A stretch of DNA of 64,000 nt from positions 482,076-546,075 of the forward strand of contig NZ_GL385912.1 in assembly GCF_000146285.1 (NCBI RefSeq), given 5' to 3'. Below, one piece after another: positions 8,146 to 17,221 of the stretch (positions are counted from its first letter, which is position 1; each line of letters starts with the position of its first letter). The notes beneath the pieces were generated by a model. That model was given only the letters and a program-made list of their open reading frames with translations. It did no database searches and was not told where the DNA came from. Source of the DNA: Mobiluncus curtisii subsp. curtisii ATCC 35241 (GTDB lineage Bacteria; Actinomycetota; Actinomycetes; Actinomycetales; Actinomycetaceae). Made by a program: the position numbers and the translations under genes.

Positions 8146-9576
8146 TTAGCTGGGCAACATCCACCATAGGGCGCGACCTTTCGCCCGGTAACGTTCCAAG
8201 AAACGTTCCGTCCGTACCGCCCAGTATGGTCCCAAGCCGTGACGCACCCGCAATACCTGTCGCGCCGCGTCACTGCTTTTCTTTGGGTAGGTCAGCTCGG
8301 CATAAAATCCTCGCGAGGAAATCAACCCGTAATCCCAACATAAGCTCAACACCGTCTCGATTTCTTCCAGAGTTTCGGGCAAAACTTTGTTTTTTTGACC
8401 TGTCAGTTCTTCGATAATCAAGTCCGAAACCTGTCGGCTCATTAAATGCGCCATATCGCGGGTTTGCATGGGGACAGGCGTCGGGGCAGAATCTTTACCT
8501 TCCACAAGTTCGCGCGTGTCCATCGCAATAGCCGAACCAATTCCGAAAATATTGCGATGAGTAGGATTGCGGAAAGTCCGCGGCAACAGAGTCACCACCT
8601 GGCCGGAACCGTTCTGCTGGGTTTTGGCATCCACCCGCAGCCGCCCCCAGCCATCGTACAAGTCACCACGCAAATCCGCTCCGTTGGCGTCATACACTGA
8701 CAGGGGGGTGAGCACCCGCGCTGCCTCCACCGCCACCAAATCGCATTCCATTTCTCCGGGCTGCCCCTCGCCATGCACCGGAACGAAACGCACCCTCCGC
8801 CCATTTATCGACGCTAAACGCATATCTTGGTGCAGAATCAGGCGGTGAGACTCGATGAGATGCACCAGCGCGGTCTGCATGTCCTCTTCCATCTTCGGTT
8901 CATCGGTGTGACCGTACATCCAAGGTCGCCCAGCATCGAAAAAGTGCAGTTCCACCCGCGAACGCAGAAAAGCGGCTCGCAGTACCTCGTCCACGCACAG
9001 AGCATATTCCAGTGCCCCGTAAAACCCGCCCATGCCGCGGGCGGAACGACCGATGGCAATCACTTTCGGCTTGTCATCCACCGGGGAATCCTGCAGTTCA
9101 AACAGCAAGCGGCGAAGCTCCGCTTCCCCTGCAATGGCGCTATCCAGGCGATCCAGGACACAGGTCGGCACCGTGGTGGCTTCTGCGGGAATGCCTGCCA
9201 CCCGATCAATGTCATGCCCGGTGGCAATGACCAGGTAATCGTAAGGCACGCGCGCGACCTGCCCCTCGAGGTGCGAGCCGGTAAAAGTCATCTGGACTTG
9301 AGGACGCGGGTCGTCCCGGTAGCCCTTGGGGTAGACCGCGGTAGCCATGCCTTGATGGAAGATGATACCTTTGCGCCGATAAAGCGGACCGAGCTGGACA
9401 GTTTGACGCTGCGCCAGCTGCAAGCCGGAAGCAATCTGTGCCATGACGTCGGGATTCGTCCAGGTCGAACTCGGACTGATAACGATGACGTCATGATCGT
9501 CTTTCAGGCGGTGTTTCAGCCCGAGGGCTGTGGAATGACCAGCCATCCCGGCTCCAATCACAACAATTCGCGCCAT
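8146..9576 (-). CDS. FAD/NAD(P) pyridine nucleotide-disulfide-type oxidoreductase, sulfide:quinone reductase-like
   Basis: A 476-residue flavoprotein. It begins MARIVVIGAGMAGHSTALG, an N-terminal Rossmann GxGxxG for FAD. It also has DYLVIATGHD (ATG motif) and a second nucleotide-binding region KVIAIGRSARGMGG. Overall it resembles SQR or NDH-2-like membrane-peripheral oxidoreductases that reduce quinone. Cysteines are few (TCVLD, ALCVDE), so a sulfide:quinone assignment is not secure. It is downstream of, and probably co-transcribed with, the SDR, separated by a relic of its own 5' end. Confidence 0.75.
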   Translation of the reverse strand: MARIVVIGAGMAGHSTALGLKHRLKDDHDVIVISPSSTWTNPDVMAQIASGLQLAQRQTVQLGPLYRRKGIIFHQGMATAVYPKGYRDDPRPQVQMTFTGSHLEGQVARVPYDYLVIATGHDIDRVAGIPAEATTVPTCVLDRLDSAIAGEAELRRLLFELQDSPVDDKPKVIAIGRSARGMGGFYGALEYALCVDEVLRAAFLRSRVELHFFDAGRPWMYGHTDEPKMEEDMQTALVHLIESHRLILHQDMRLASINGRRVRFVPVHGEGQPGEMECDLVAVEAARVLTPLSVYDANGADLRGDLYDGWGRLRVDAKTQQNGSGQVVTLLPRTFRNPTHRNIFGIGSAIAMDTRELVEGKDSAPTPVPMQTRDMAHLMSRQVSDLIIEELTGQKNKVLPETLEEIETVLSLCWDYGLISSRGFYAELTYPKKSSDAARQVLRVRHGLGPYWAVRTERFLERYRAKGRALWWMLPS

Positions 9577-9577
9577 C

Positions 9578-9724
9578 TCAGTATCCTTTTTTCTTCAGGA
9601 GTTCCGCCGAAAACGTTGCCCCGCAACGTTTTTTCACCGGCTCCACCCCACCACGCACCGACACACACTCGCTACGCTCGCTGTCGGCACGCCAACCCGC
9701 ACCAATCACTGCAATCCGCGCCAT
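9578..9724 (-). pseudogene. Relic of a second oxidoreductase 5' end
   Basis: A 48-codon frame starting MARIAVIGAG, matching nine of the first ten residues of the downstream oxidoreductase (MARIVVIGAG). It then loses all similarity and ends one base before that gene's ATG. It contains two inverted repeats (9610-9632 and 9658-9687). The nucleotide match is imperfect, so this is an old duplicate with an internal deletion. It is unlikely to encode a folded protein. Confidence 0.6.
9610..9634. terminator. Perfect 10-bp hairpin upstream of the oxidoreductase
   Basis: AAAACGTTGC (9610-9619), loop CCC, GCAACGTTTT (9623-9632), then TT. The arms are perfectly complementary and the A/T ends supply a short U-run on either strand. 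It lies 34 bases before the oxidoreductase start, between it and the SDR, so it may attenuate read-through. Confidence 0.5.
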
Positions 9725-9727
9725 GAT

Positions 9728-10579
9728 TCACTCAGCCGGTTTTCCCAGGCGGACTTTGATAGTGCTGGTGGCTTGTTCCACAGGTTTGATTTTAAGCTGG
9801 TCTATATTCACGTGCGCGGGCAAGCTTAGGGTCCATTCAATAGCCTGGGCAATATCCGCCCCCACCAGCGGATAATCCACTCCGGCGTACACCCCTGCAG
9901 CTTGTTCCCGGTCCTCCAGGCGAGAGAGGGAAAATTCCGGGGTTTGCACCAATCCCGGCATAATCTCGATTATGCGAATCGGTTTCCCCACCAGCTCTAG
10001 GCGCAGTGTCTCGGGCAGCATCGCCTCGGCGTGTTTGGCGGCAGTATAGCCCGCCCCGCCCGGATACGTCTCGTGACCGGCAGTTGAAGTGACGAACACC
10101 AAATCCCCACCCCCATGAGCCAGCATATGCGGCAGGAAAGCTTGGGTGACCTGCAGGGAAGACAAAACGTTGATGCTGTACATGGTTTTCCACCGGTCCA
10201 GCTTTGCCTCCATCACGGTGTCGGTGCCCCGGGCTCCCCCGGCATTATTTACCACCGCGTCCACGACCTGTCCCTCGGCGGTCGCCCACTCATACAGCGC
10301 CTGCACGTGCTCCGGAATGGTCAGGTCAGCGGCAAAAGCCGCGCAACCCGTCTCATAAGCCAAAGCCGCCAACCTTTCGGCGCGACGTGCGGTCGCCAGG
10401 ACATCCCATCCAGAGGCGCACAGCCGCTTCACAGTTTCCCAGCCAATTCCGGTAGAAGCCCCGGTCACCAGCGCTCGTCCCGGCTGACGCGCCGGGCGGG
10501 TCTCGGGAACTGCGATTCCAAAACTTTGGGGGTCAAGAGTCTGTGCGGACGGCTTTACCGGTCCGGGTGTGAAGCTCAT
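9728..10579 (-). CDS. Short-chain dehydrogenase/reductase
   Basis: A 283-residue classical SDR. The cofactor motif TGASTGIG is near residue 40, with NNAG near residue 109 and the catalytic Ser-x-Tyr-x3-Lys present as STAG with YTAAK. Arg after the second strand (ATARRAE) favours NADP(H). Its closest general type is the YdfG-like 3-hydroxy acid/serine dehydrogenase group. The first 35 residues, rich in Pro, precede the Rossmann fold. Substrate is not deducible. It is divergent from proC and leads into the oxidoreductase downstream. Confidence 0.85.
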   Translation of the reverse strand: MSFTPGPVKPSAQTLDPQSFGIAVPETRPARQPGRALVTGASTGIGWETVKRLCASGWDVLATARRAERLAALAYETGCAAFAADLTIPEHVQALYEWATAEGQVVDAVVNNAGGARGTDTVMEAKLDRWKTMYSINVLSSLQVTQAFLPHMLAHGGGDLVFVTSTAGHETYPGGAGYTAAKHAEAMLPETLRLELVGKPIRIIEIMPGLVQTPEFSLSRLEDREQAAGVYAGVDYPLVGADIAQAIEWTLSLPAHVNIDQLKIKPVEQATSTIKVRLGKPAE

Positions 10580-10619
10580 TTTCGCTCACCTTTCCAGAAT
10601 TTTTGGCTACGGGGGCACG

Positions 10620-10638
10620 CTATAGACTTAGCCTATAG
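10620..10638. promoter_or_regulatory. Inverted repeat in the SDR-proC divergent region
   Basis: CTATAG (10620-10625) and CTATAG (10633-10638) separated by seven bases. Each half is itself palindromic, giving a dyad 41 bases upstream of the SDR start. It may be an operator or an overlapping promoter element. No regulator is identified nearby. Confidence 0.3.
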
Positions 10639-10705
10639 GAAAACGACACCAGCGGTTCCTTTCCAACGCGGGGAATAAACCGCGGACACCAGGAAAAGAG
10701 GCAAG

Positions 10706-11518
10706 ATGAAACTCGGTTTTATTGGCATGGGTGCCATGGGTTCTGCAATTGCGGCGGGAGCCCTGCGGCGCGGCTTCGTCAAGGCCTGCGACCTGAGTTT
10801 TTCTGATCCCAGTGTGACTCCGGGGTCGCATCCGCTGACTAAGGAGTTTGGAGCCTCACAAGTGGCTTCCAATCGGGAACTGGTCAGGACAGTTGACGCG
10901 GTGGTCATTGCAGTGAAACCGAAACACATCGCCTCGGTCCTCACCGAAATCTCTCCCGAACTGGGAGGAAAGCTGGTCATTTCCATCGCTGGTGGAGTCG
11001 ACTTGTCGCATCTGGAGAGCTGGCTGACCCCTGACACCCCCATCGTGCGGGTCATGCCAAACCTGAACGCACAGGTCAACGCCGCCATGTCGGCCTTGTG
11101 CGCGAACGCGACGGTGAGCTCGGATCAAAAGCAGTACGCCTCCAATCTGTTCAACGCGGTGGGTCGCACGGTCGATCTGGAGGAATCCCTGTTCCCCGCA
11201 TTTACTGCCATTGCCGGATGCGCCCCTGCCTGGACTTATACCTATGTCGAGGCTTTGGCGAAAGCGGGCGTCGCGGCGGGATTGACAAAAGCGACAGCCA
11301 TCGAGTCAGCGACCCAGATGCTGTTAGGCTCTGCCCTCGTGTTGCAAGATGGTCTGGAAAAGGGCGCTCACCCCGGTCAACTGGTCGATAGAGTGTGCTC
11401 CCCCGGCGGCTCCACCATTGCCGGTCTGCTGGCAGGCGAGGACGCCGGATTCTCGCGGACCGTAGTGCGCATGGTTCAGGGCGCGATGGCAGGGGACGCC
11501 AAAGCAACCCAGAAATAA
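10706..11518 (+). CDS. proC: ProC, pyrroline-5-carboxylate reductase
   Basis: A 270-residue NAD(P)H enzyme for the last step of proline synthesis. The N-terminal MKLGFIGMGAMGSAIAAG is the GxGxMG dinucleotide fold. VVIAVKPKH and VRVMPNLNAQVNAAMSALCAN are classic. The C-terminal HPGQLVDRVCSPGGSTIAGL matches the P5CR signature. AGAGGC lies upstream of the ATG. It is followed 85 bases later by valS. Confidence 0.95.
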   Translation: MKLGFIGMGAMGSAIAAGALRRGFVKACDLSFSDPSVTPGSHPLTKEFGASQVASNRELVRTVDAVVIAVKPKHIASVLTEISPELGGKLVISIAGGVDLSHLESWLTPDTPIVRVMPNLNAQVNAAMSALCANATVSSDQKQYASNLFNAVGRTVDLEESLFPAFTAIAGCAPAWTYTYVEALAKAGVAAGLTKATAIESATQMLLGSALVLQDGLEKGAHPGQLVDRVCSPGGSTIAGLLAGEDAGFSRTVVRMVQGAMAGDAKATQK

Positions 11519-11603
11519 TCCGCACCCCGCCAAATGCGTTAGGGCAGCAGGAACGCAAGCGGGTAAACTATTGCAGGTAAATCACAACGATAAAAGGAAA
11601 ACC

Positions 11604-14261
11604 ATGACCGAGAGACTGAAAGCTCCGAGAGTACCTGAAAAGACGACCCTGGACGGCATTGAGGACAAATGGCGCGAGGTATGGACACAGACGCAGACCT
11701 ACGCTTTTGACCCCGACACCAAGCGGGAAGCCGTTTATTCTATCGACACCCCGCCCCCCACCGTCTCTGGCTCGCTGCATGTCGGCCACGTGTTTTCCTA
11801 TACACACACGGATGTGGTGGCGCGTTATCAGCGGATGTGCGGCAAGAATGTGTTTTACCCGATGGGCTGGGACGACAACGGTCTGCCCACCGAACGTCGG
11901 GTGCAAAACTATTTTGGGGTGCGCTGCGACCCGTCCTTGCCCTATGTGCCCAATTTCACTCCACCGTACGAGGGCGGAGAAGGCAAGTCCATTAAGAACG
12001 CCGACCAGGTGCCAATCAGCCGCAAAAACTTCGTGGAGCTATGCGAACGCCTGACCTCTCAGGACGAAAAACAGTTCGAGGAGCTCTGGCGCACGCTGGG
12101 ACTGTCAATCGACTGGTCCTACACGATGCAAACTATCGGCAAGCCTGCGCAAAAGGTCGCACAGACGTTTTTCCTGCGTAACTTTGCCCGTGGCGAGGTG
12201 TACGCTGCCGAAGCGCCAGGTCTGTGGGACGTCACGTTCCAGACGGCGGTGGCGCAAGCTGAGCTGGAGGCGCGCGACTATCCGGGTTCCTACCATTCTT
12301 TCGCGTTCCATCGCGAGGACGGCAAGGGCGACATCGTGATTGAAACGACCCGTCCGGAACTGCTGGGGGCGTGCTGTGCGCTGATTGCCCACCCTGATGA
12401 CGAACGCTACACCGATTTGTTCGGCACCTACGTGACTTCACCAGGGTTTGATGTGCGGGTTCCCGTATTGGCTCACCCCGAGGCGGAGATGGACAAGGGT
12501 TCCGGTATCGCCATGTGCTGCACGTTCGGCGACCTGGTGGATGTGGATTGGTGGCGGGATTTGCAGCTGCCGACCAGGGCTATCCTGCGCAAGGACGGTC
12601 GGATTATTCCTGACGTGCCGGACTGGATTACTTCCGAGCGCGGTCGGGCGCTGTATCAGGAAACCGCTGGGAAAACGACGTTCTCTGCCCGCAAAGCCAT
12701 CGTCGAGGCGTTGCGGGAATCCGGGGAGATGCAGGGGGATCCGAAACCGACCCAGCGGATGACGAACTTTTACGAAAAGGGCGACAAGCCCCTGGAGATC
12801 GTGACTTCACGCCAGTGGTATATCCGTAATGGCGGTCGTCCCTACTCTCGCACCGCGGGGGGCACAGATTTACGCGAGGAACTGTTGGCGCGCGGTCGTG
12901 AACTCGACTTTGTGCCTGATTTCATGCGGGTTCGCTACGAGAACTGGGTCAACGGTTTGAACACCGACTGGCTGATTTCCCGCCAGCGTTTCTTTGGGGT
13001 GCCACTGCCCCTGTGGTATCCCGTTAAGGATTCTGGCGAAACAGACTTTGACCACCCGATTTTGCCCAGCGAAGATATGTTGCCTATCGATCCCACCACG
13101 GATACCCCCGCCGGATTTACTGAATCTCAGCGTGGTGTGCCGGGCGGTTTCGTGGCAGAAGTCGACATTATGGATACGTGGGCGACCTCCAGCCTGACTC
13201 CCGAAATCTATTCCGGTTTTGGGCGGGACGAAAAGCTGTTTGCGGCGACTTTCCCGATGGATTTGCGTCCTCAGGGTCAAGACATCATTCGTACTTGGCT
13301 GTTCTCTACCGTGGTGCGGTCGCATCTGGAGTTTGACACTCTCCCGTGGCGTCAAGCCGCGATTTCGGGCTGGATTTTGGATCCTGACCACAAAAAGATG
13401 TCCAAGTCCAAAGGCAACGTGGTGACCCCGATGGCACTGCTGGAAAAGCATTCTTCCGACGCGGTGCGTTATTGGGCAGCCTCAGCCCGGTTAGGGACGG
13501 ACGCGGCCTTTGACGAAGGCGAGATGAAGGTCGGACGGCGTTTGGCTATCAAGCTGTTGAACGCGTCGAAGTTCGCGCTCTCCATGGGTGGGGACGCCGA
13601 CCTGGTTTTGGACCCGGCGCTGGTAACCGTCGAGGTAGACCGGTCTTTGATTGCTACCCTAGCGGAAGTTATCACGTCTGCCACCAAGGCGTTTGAAGAA
13701 ATGAACCATGCTCGTGCCTTGGAGGTTACCGAGAGTTTCTTCTGGACGCTGTGTGATGATTACTTGGAGCTGGTCAAGGATCGCGCTTATGGCAAGGATT
13801 CGGCAGCTGATGCTGCCGCGGTCGCCTCTGCACGCACGACCCTGGCACTGGCTATTGATAGCGTGGTGCGTCTGCTCGCGCCGTTCTTGCCTTTCACCAC
13901 CGAGGAAGTGTGGTCCTGGTATCGCACCGGGTCGGTGCATCGGGCGGCTTGGCCCAGCACTGACGGTTTGGATAGCGTGAGTGGCAATCCCGAGGTGCTG
14001 CAGGCAGCCGGCGGGGCACTGTCGGCTCTCCGTAAGGTCAAGTCTGATGCCAAAGTGTCTCAGCGTACCCCGTTCTTGCACGCCACCGTGACTTTCCCCG
14101 AGCCCGATGTGGCGTGTGCCGAGGCGGCTCGCGCCGACTTGGCGGCCGCCAACCACGTGGAGGGCAAGCTGGAGTTTGTCGCCGGCGAGGTCGAATCCCC
14201 GCAGGTCAGCGCCGCTGAGCTGGGCGAACCCCCCGCAAAACCGGCTAAGCCTGGTAAATAA
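11604..14261 (+). CDS. valS: ValS, valyl-tRNA synthetase
   Basis: An 885-residue class I synthetase that charges tRNA-Val. The HIGH motif appears as HVGH at residues 59-62 after PPPTVSGSL. The KMSKS motif is KMSKSKGN. An editing CP1 insert lies between, with an anticodon-binding domain after. The C-terminal coiled-coil arm is short, as in type-2 actinobacterial ValS. The ATG at 11604 follows AAAGGAAAACC. A TTG 33 bases upstream in frame lacks support. It ends at a strong terminator. Confidence 0.97.
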   Translation: MTERLKAPRVPEKTTLDGIEDKWREVWTQTQTYAFDPDTKREAVYSIDTPPPTVSGSLHVGHVFSYTHTDVVARYQRMCGKNVFYPMGWDDNGLPTERRVQNYFGVRCDPSLPYVPNFTPPYEGGEGKSIKNADQVPISRKNFVELCERLTSQDEKQFEELWRTLGLSIDWSYTMQTIGKPAQKVAQTFFLRNFARGEVYAAEAPGLWDVTFQTAVAQAELEARDYPGSYHSFAFHREDGKGDIVIETTRPELLGACCALIAHPDDERYTDLFGTYVTSPGFDVRVPVLAHPEAEMDKGSGIAMCCTFGDLVDVDWWRDLQLPTRAILRKDGRIIPDVPDWITSERGRALYQETAGKTTFSARKAIVEALRESGEMQGDPKPTQRMTNFYEKGDKPLEIVTSRQWYIRNGGRPYSRTAGGTDLREELLARGRELDFVPDFMRVRYENWVNGLNTDWLISRQRFFGVPLPLWYPVKDSGETDFDHPILPSEDMLPIDPTTDTPAGFTESQRGVPGGFVAEVDIMDTWATSSLTPEIYSGFGRDEKLFAATFPMDLRPQGQDIIRTWLFSTVVRSHLEFDTLPWRQAAISGWILDPDHKKMSKSKGNVVTPMALLEKHSSDAVRYWAASARLGTDAAFDEGEMKVGRRLAIKLLNASKFALSMGGDADLVLDPALVTVEVDRSLIATLAEVITSATKAFEEMNHARALEVTESFFWTLCDDYLELVKDRAYGKDSAADAAAVASARTTLALAIDSVVRLLAPFLPFTTEEVWSWYRTGSVHRAAWPSTDGLDSVSGNPEVLQAAGGALSALRKVKSDAKVSQRTPFLHATVTFPEPDVACAEAARADLAAANHVEGKLEFVAGEVESPQVSAAELGEPPAKPAKPGK

Positions 14262-14274
14262 AGCAGAATCCGAG

Positions 14275-14312
14275 AGTGTGGCAGGGAGATTTCCCTGCCA
14301 CACTTGGTTTTT
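14275..14312 (+). terminator. Rho-independent terminator of valS
   Basis: A perfect 13-bp stem (14275-14287 with 14292-14304), four-base loop GATT, followed by TGGTTTTT. It lies 14 bases after the valS stop. Confidence 0.9.
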
Positions 14313-14391
14313 ACCCAGCTTGATCTGACCCAGACATAAGAATCAGCTGAGAGAGGATTACCAGGTCACCGGATGGAGCGTGGTTCCTCTC

Positions 14392-15015
14392 TCAACTACA
14401 TCGGGGGAGAATTTCTAAACGCGCTGCCAATCTACGCGCGTCTTCGGGCGTGTCGACGTCCATGCAATAATGCTGCGGGTCTGCCACTGCGACCACCTCC
14501 AGGCGGGAAAAACCGCTGCGGATTGACCGGTTCCGAACCTGGTTCAATCCCCGCAAAGTGCCCAGTCGATAGCATCCGTGCAGGTACTGAAGTCGCGTTT
14601 CACAATCGTCGGTCTGCGGTGCCGCCCCGGCACAGCCCTCCAGATGCGTGCACAGGTTCCCCCACAGCCTTGGAGTCAGTGGCGCGTCGCAGGGCATGAC
14701 TGCCACCATCGCAGAATCCGGCAGGTCACCCAATTGAGACACCCCAGCATTGAGACCCGCCAGTGGTCCGCCCAGAGGGGGATCTTCCAACGTCAGCACT
14801 ACCCCGGAGGGAATCGACAGGCGCGCGGGAGCGACCACTACAAGGCGACCGGAGAACCTGGTGCGCTCGATTTCGGCAAAAACCCAGTCAATGAGCCTGG
14901 TGCCACCCACCAGATAATCAGGTTTGGACACCCCACCCAAACGTTTCGCGGTACCTCCTGCCAAAATCACCGCCGCGTCCGGCACCACCACCGGGTTTTC
15001 TGCACAGTCACACAT
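14392..15015 (-). CDS. mobA: MobA-like molybdenum cofactor guanylyltransferase
   Basis: A 207-residue nucleotidyltransferase. The N-terminal motif LAGGTAKRLGGVSKPD corresponds to LAGGxxxRMGxDK. VMPCDAPLTP corresponds to the metal-binding DxP segment, and DVDTPEDARRL is the usual C-terminal motif. It would attach GMP to molybdopterin, completing the pathway begun by moaA and moaD about 14 kb away. No good ribosome binding site is seen before the ATG. Another NTP-transferase specificity remains possible. Confidence 0.82.
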   Translation of the reverse strand: MCDCAENPVVVPDAAVILAGGTAKRLGGVSKPDYLVGGTRLIDWVFAEIERTRFSGRLVVVAPARLSIPSGVVLTLEDPPLGGPLAGLNAGVSQLGDLPDSAMVAVMPCDAPLTPRLWGNLCTHLEGCAGAAPQTDDCETRLQYLHGCYRLGTLRGLNQVRNRSIRSGFSRLEVVAVADPQHYCMDVDTPEDARRLAARLEILPRCS

Positions 15016-15150
15016 TTATCGTTCAGTCCACTTCTTGTGTCTCTTGCCCCCCCTGGGGAATAGTTAGGTAAATTCTAGGTTCTATACGCAATTTTGGTTT
15101 AATTATCGGCGGGGGGCAAAAGTCACCACGGCACCAAGTCCGTGATGGCG

Positions 15151-16047
15151 TTAGGCTTTTGGCGTGTCGCTCAGTGGCAGTGGCTCGGGTAAATCTAGCG
15201 TGATGTGCAACTGTAGCGCGGGATCGGAAAACACTCTCCCGTTGGAAGTCATGGCGAGGGCACGATACGCCGCGCCCAAAACGCCCTTTTGAGTCAAATC
15301 GTGCAGCAGGGGGGTGCCCCCCGCAATCAGCGCGGTAGAGAGGGCTTCACAGCTCATCGCGTCCGGTCCCGCCACGAGAGCCGCACATATATCAGTAAAT
15401 GCCAGCTGTCCGTCCAGACCGCGAATGTGGCTGCGCACCAGGGTGGGGACAATTTCTGTTTGCGGTAGCGCCGAAAAAGAGAGGGACTCGTTTTCTATCT
15501 GCAAGTTTCCCAGGAATTCTGAGCCAATCCAGGGTGATTGCACTTTGATGGTTGCCTGTCGGTCAGGCGCCACAATGGACGAACCCCCGAAAGAAACCAA
15601 GATGTCGCTGCCCCCCGATTCTGCAATGAGGGAAGCCAGGTGCGCGGCAGCGTAACCTTTAGCGATGCCTCCTAAATCCAGACATCCCGCCCCCGCATGA
15701 ACCGTGAGACGAGCCTGCTCGCCTCGCAGCTGTAACGTTTCGGCGCTCAAGCCCAGGCGCGGAAATAGTTTAAAGAACCCCCCGGTACGCTGCGACCAAT
15801 CCTTTGCCGCGTGAAACACCGCAGCACAGTGCGGTCCGACATTAATCCACTCCGCATCCAGCCGGCTCACGGGGGAATCTGCCCGGAACCGCGACAAATC
15901 ATCCTCCAGCTGCGCTACCCTTTGCGGCAGGCTCACCCGGAGCACTTCCGCGACCTGGGGAGTGCTGCGCCACGAGACCGTCACCAGCGTCCCCATCGCC
16001 GCAAAGGTAATCGTGGTTTCTTCTTGCGGAGCCGGCGTGAGGTGCAC
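15151..16047 (-). CDS. apbE: ApbE, FAD:protein FMN transferase
   Basis: A 298-residue enzyme that transfers FMN from FAD onto Ser/Thr of extracytoplasmic proteins. Family features are AAMGTLVTVSW at the start, DLGGIAKGYAAAHLA near the middle, GGSSIV and a C-terminal DAMSCEALSTALIAGG. It lacks an obvious signal peptide, so the donor reaction may be cytoplasmic or the start may be mis-set (GTG at 16047). It is five bases downstream of the FMN-binding lipoprotein, its likely substrate. Confidence 0.92.
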   Translation of the reverse strand: MHLTPAPQEETTITFAAMGTLVTVSWRSTPQVAEVLRVSLPQRVAQLEDDLSRFRADSPVSRLDAEWINVGPHCAAVFHAAKDWSQRTGGFFKLFPRLGLSAETLQLRGEQARLTVHAGAGCLDLGGIAKGYAAAHLASLIAESGGSDILVSFGGSSIVAPDRQATIKVQSPWIGSEFLGNLQIENESLSFSALPQTEIVPTLVRSHIRGLDGQLAFTDICAALVAGPDAMSCEALSTALIAGGTPLLHDLTQKGVLGAAYRALAMTSNGRVFSDPALQLHITLDLPEPLPLSDTPKA

Positions 16048-16052
16048 AACGC

Positions 16053-16481
16053 CTACTTTTGCGCGGTATCCATAGCCGCCTCTACCGCGTCGAGGAATAA
16101 CCGATGCGACAGAGACGCCCCCGCCACCCTATCGACCTTATTTTGGTCTCCGGTTTTCTGGAACTGCTGCACATAGCGCTGTTCAGCACTGATAGCGTCT
16201 TGGGCGCGCTGATAGAACTCCGTGTCTACCGTGCCACTGGCGGTCTTGCCGTAATTTTCATCATGCGGCGTCCCGTCTTTGTCGTAGAGACGGAACTCGG
16301 CGTTAACTACCTGACCGCCTTTAATCGTGAAGCGAACTTTGCCAACGGTACCGTCTTCTTCGGGCTGTGAGCTTCCCGCGTATTGCCCATCGGGCAAAGT
16401 TGAGGCCGCCGGATAAGATGCACAGCCGCTCAGGGCGACCATGCCGATGGCGAGCAATGCCCCCGCGGTGGTTTTACGCAT
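16053..16481 (-). CDS. FMN-binding domain lipoprotein
   Basis: A 142-residue lipoprotein (lipobox LSGC, Cys20). The FMN_bind domain ends in DRVAGASLS, which fits the flavinylation motif with Ser123 in place of the usual Thr. The ApbE gene directly follows. The protein should carry covalent FMN on the outer face of the membrane and pass single electrons. The ATG at 16481 has GGAGGTAAAG upstream and overlaps the end of the ATPase gene by eight bases. The longer frame upstream is a shadow of that ATPase. Confidence 0.9.
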   Translation of the reverse strand: MRKTTAGALLAIGMVALSGCASYPAASTLPDGQYAGSSQPEEDGTVGKVRFTIKGGQVVNAEFRLYDKDGTPHDENYGKTASGTVDTEFYQRAQDAISAEQRYVQQFQKTGDQNKVDRVAGASLSHRLFLDAVEAAMDTAQK

Positions 16482-17214
16482 CTTTACCTCCTGTTTCCGG
16501 CGCCTCCGGCGTGCCTGCCGCGGAAGTTTGCGGCTTATTGTGGACTTCGCTGGTGATTTTGCCATGTTCCAAAATAATTTGGCGTTGACCTTGCCGGGCG
16601 ACGTTGGCATCGTGGGTGACGACCAGCAGCGTGGTACCTTCTCGGTGCAGCTGCGAAAAGAAATCAATCACGATGTTTTCGTTTGCCTCGTCGAGGTTAC
16701 CGGTCGGTTCGTCTGCCAGGATGACGGAGGGGTGATTGATGAGGGCACGAGCCACGCACACGCGCTGCTGCTCCCCTCCGGACAGTTCATGAGGGAGGTG
16801 GGTGGCGCGAGCTGACATGCCCACACGGTCCAGAGCCTCCATTGCTTCGGCTTCATCGGGTAGGGAGTGGTAATACTGTGCCATCATCACGTTCTCCACC
16901 GCGGAAAGGTGCTTGACCAAGTGGAACTGTTGAAAGATGAGACCAATCTTGCGACGGCGGACAGCTGCCAATTCCAGCTCACCCATCTTGTCCAGGCGCT
17001 CCCCCTCCAGATAAACCAGTCCTTCGGTAGGAGAATCCAGGCATCCCAAGATATTCATCAAGGTTGACTTGCCTGAACCGGAAGGTCCCACCACGGAGAG
17101 CCACTCGCCTTTGGTCACGTCCAGACTGACGTTATCCAGCGCTGCCAACTCGCCATATTTACGTGACACATTCTCTACTCGATAAATCAGTTGTTTATCA
17201 ACATTTTCTGCCAT
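16474..17214 (-). CDS. ABC transporter ATPase (MacB/LolD type), partner of the two FtsX-like permeases
   Basis: About 246 residues. It has Walker A GPSGSGKST, signature [15 protein letters not shown], Walker [15 protein letters not shown] and H-loop VVTHD. It belongs to the FtsE/LolD/MacB class of mechanotransmission or efflux ABC proteins. The ATG at 17214 lies eight bases after the permease stop, with GGAGAG upstream. TTG and GTG starts further up would overlap the permease. A C-terminal Ala/Pro/Thr tail is unusual. Confidence 0.9.
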   Translation of the reverse strand: MAENVDKQLIYRVENVSRKYGELAALDNVSLDVTKGEWLSVVGPSGSGKSTLMNILGCLDSPTEGLVYLEGERLDKMGELELAAVRRRKIGLIFQQFHLVKHLSAVENVMMAQYYHSLPDEAEAMEALDRVGMSARATHLPHELSGGEQQRVCVARALINHPSVILADEPTGNLDEANENIVIDFFSQLHREGTTLLVVTHDANVARQGQRQIILEHGKITSEVHNKPQTSAAGTPEAPETGGKDA

Positions 17215-17221
17215 AGCATTC

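Noticed and set aside
11571-11603. An 11-codon N-terminal extension of ValS from a TTG
   Set aside because: AAAGGAAAACC-ATG at 11604 is a better start and the extension is not typical.
15064-15082. A fourth iron-box-like sequence upstream of mobA and below ApbE
   Set aside because: Only about 12 of 19 positions match and the second half site is poor, against 16 or more for the other three.
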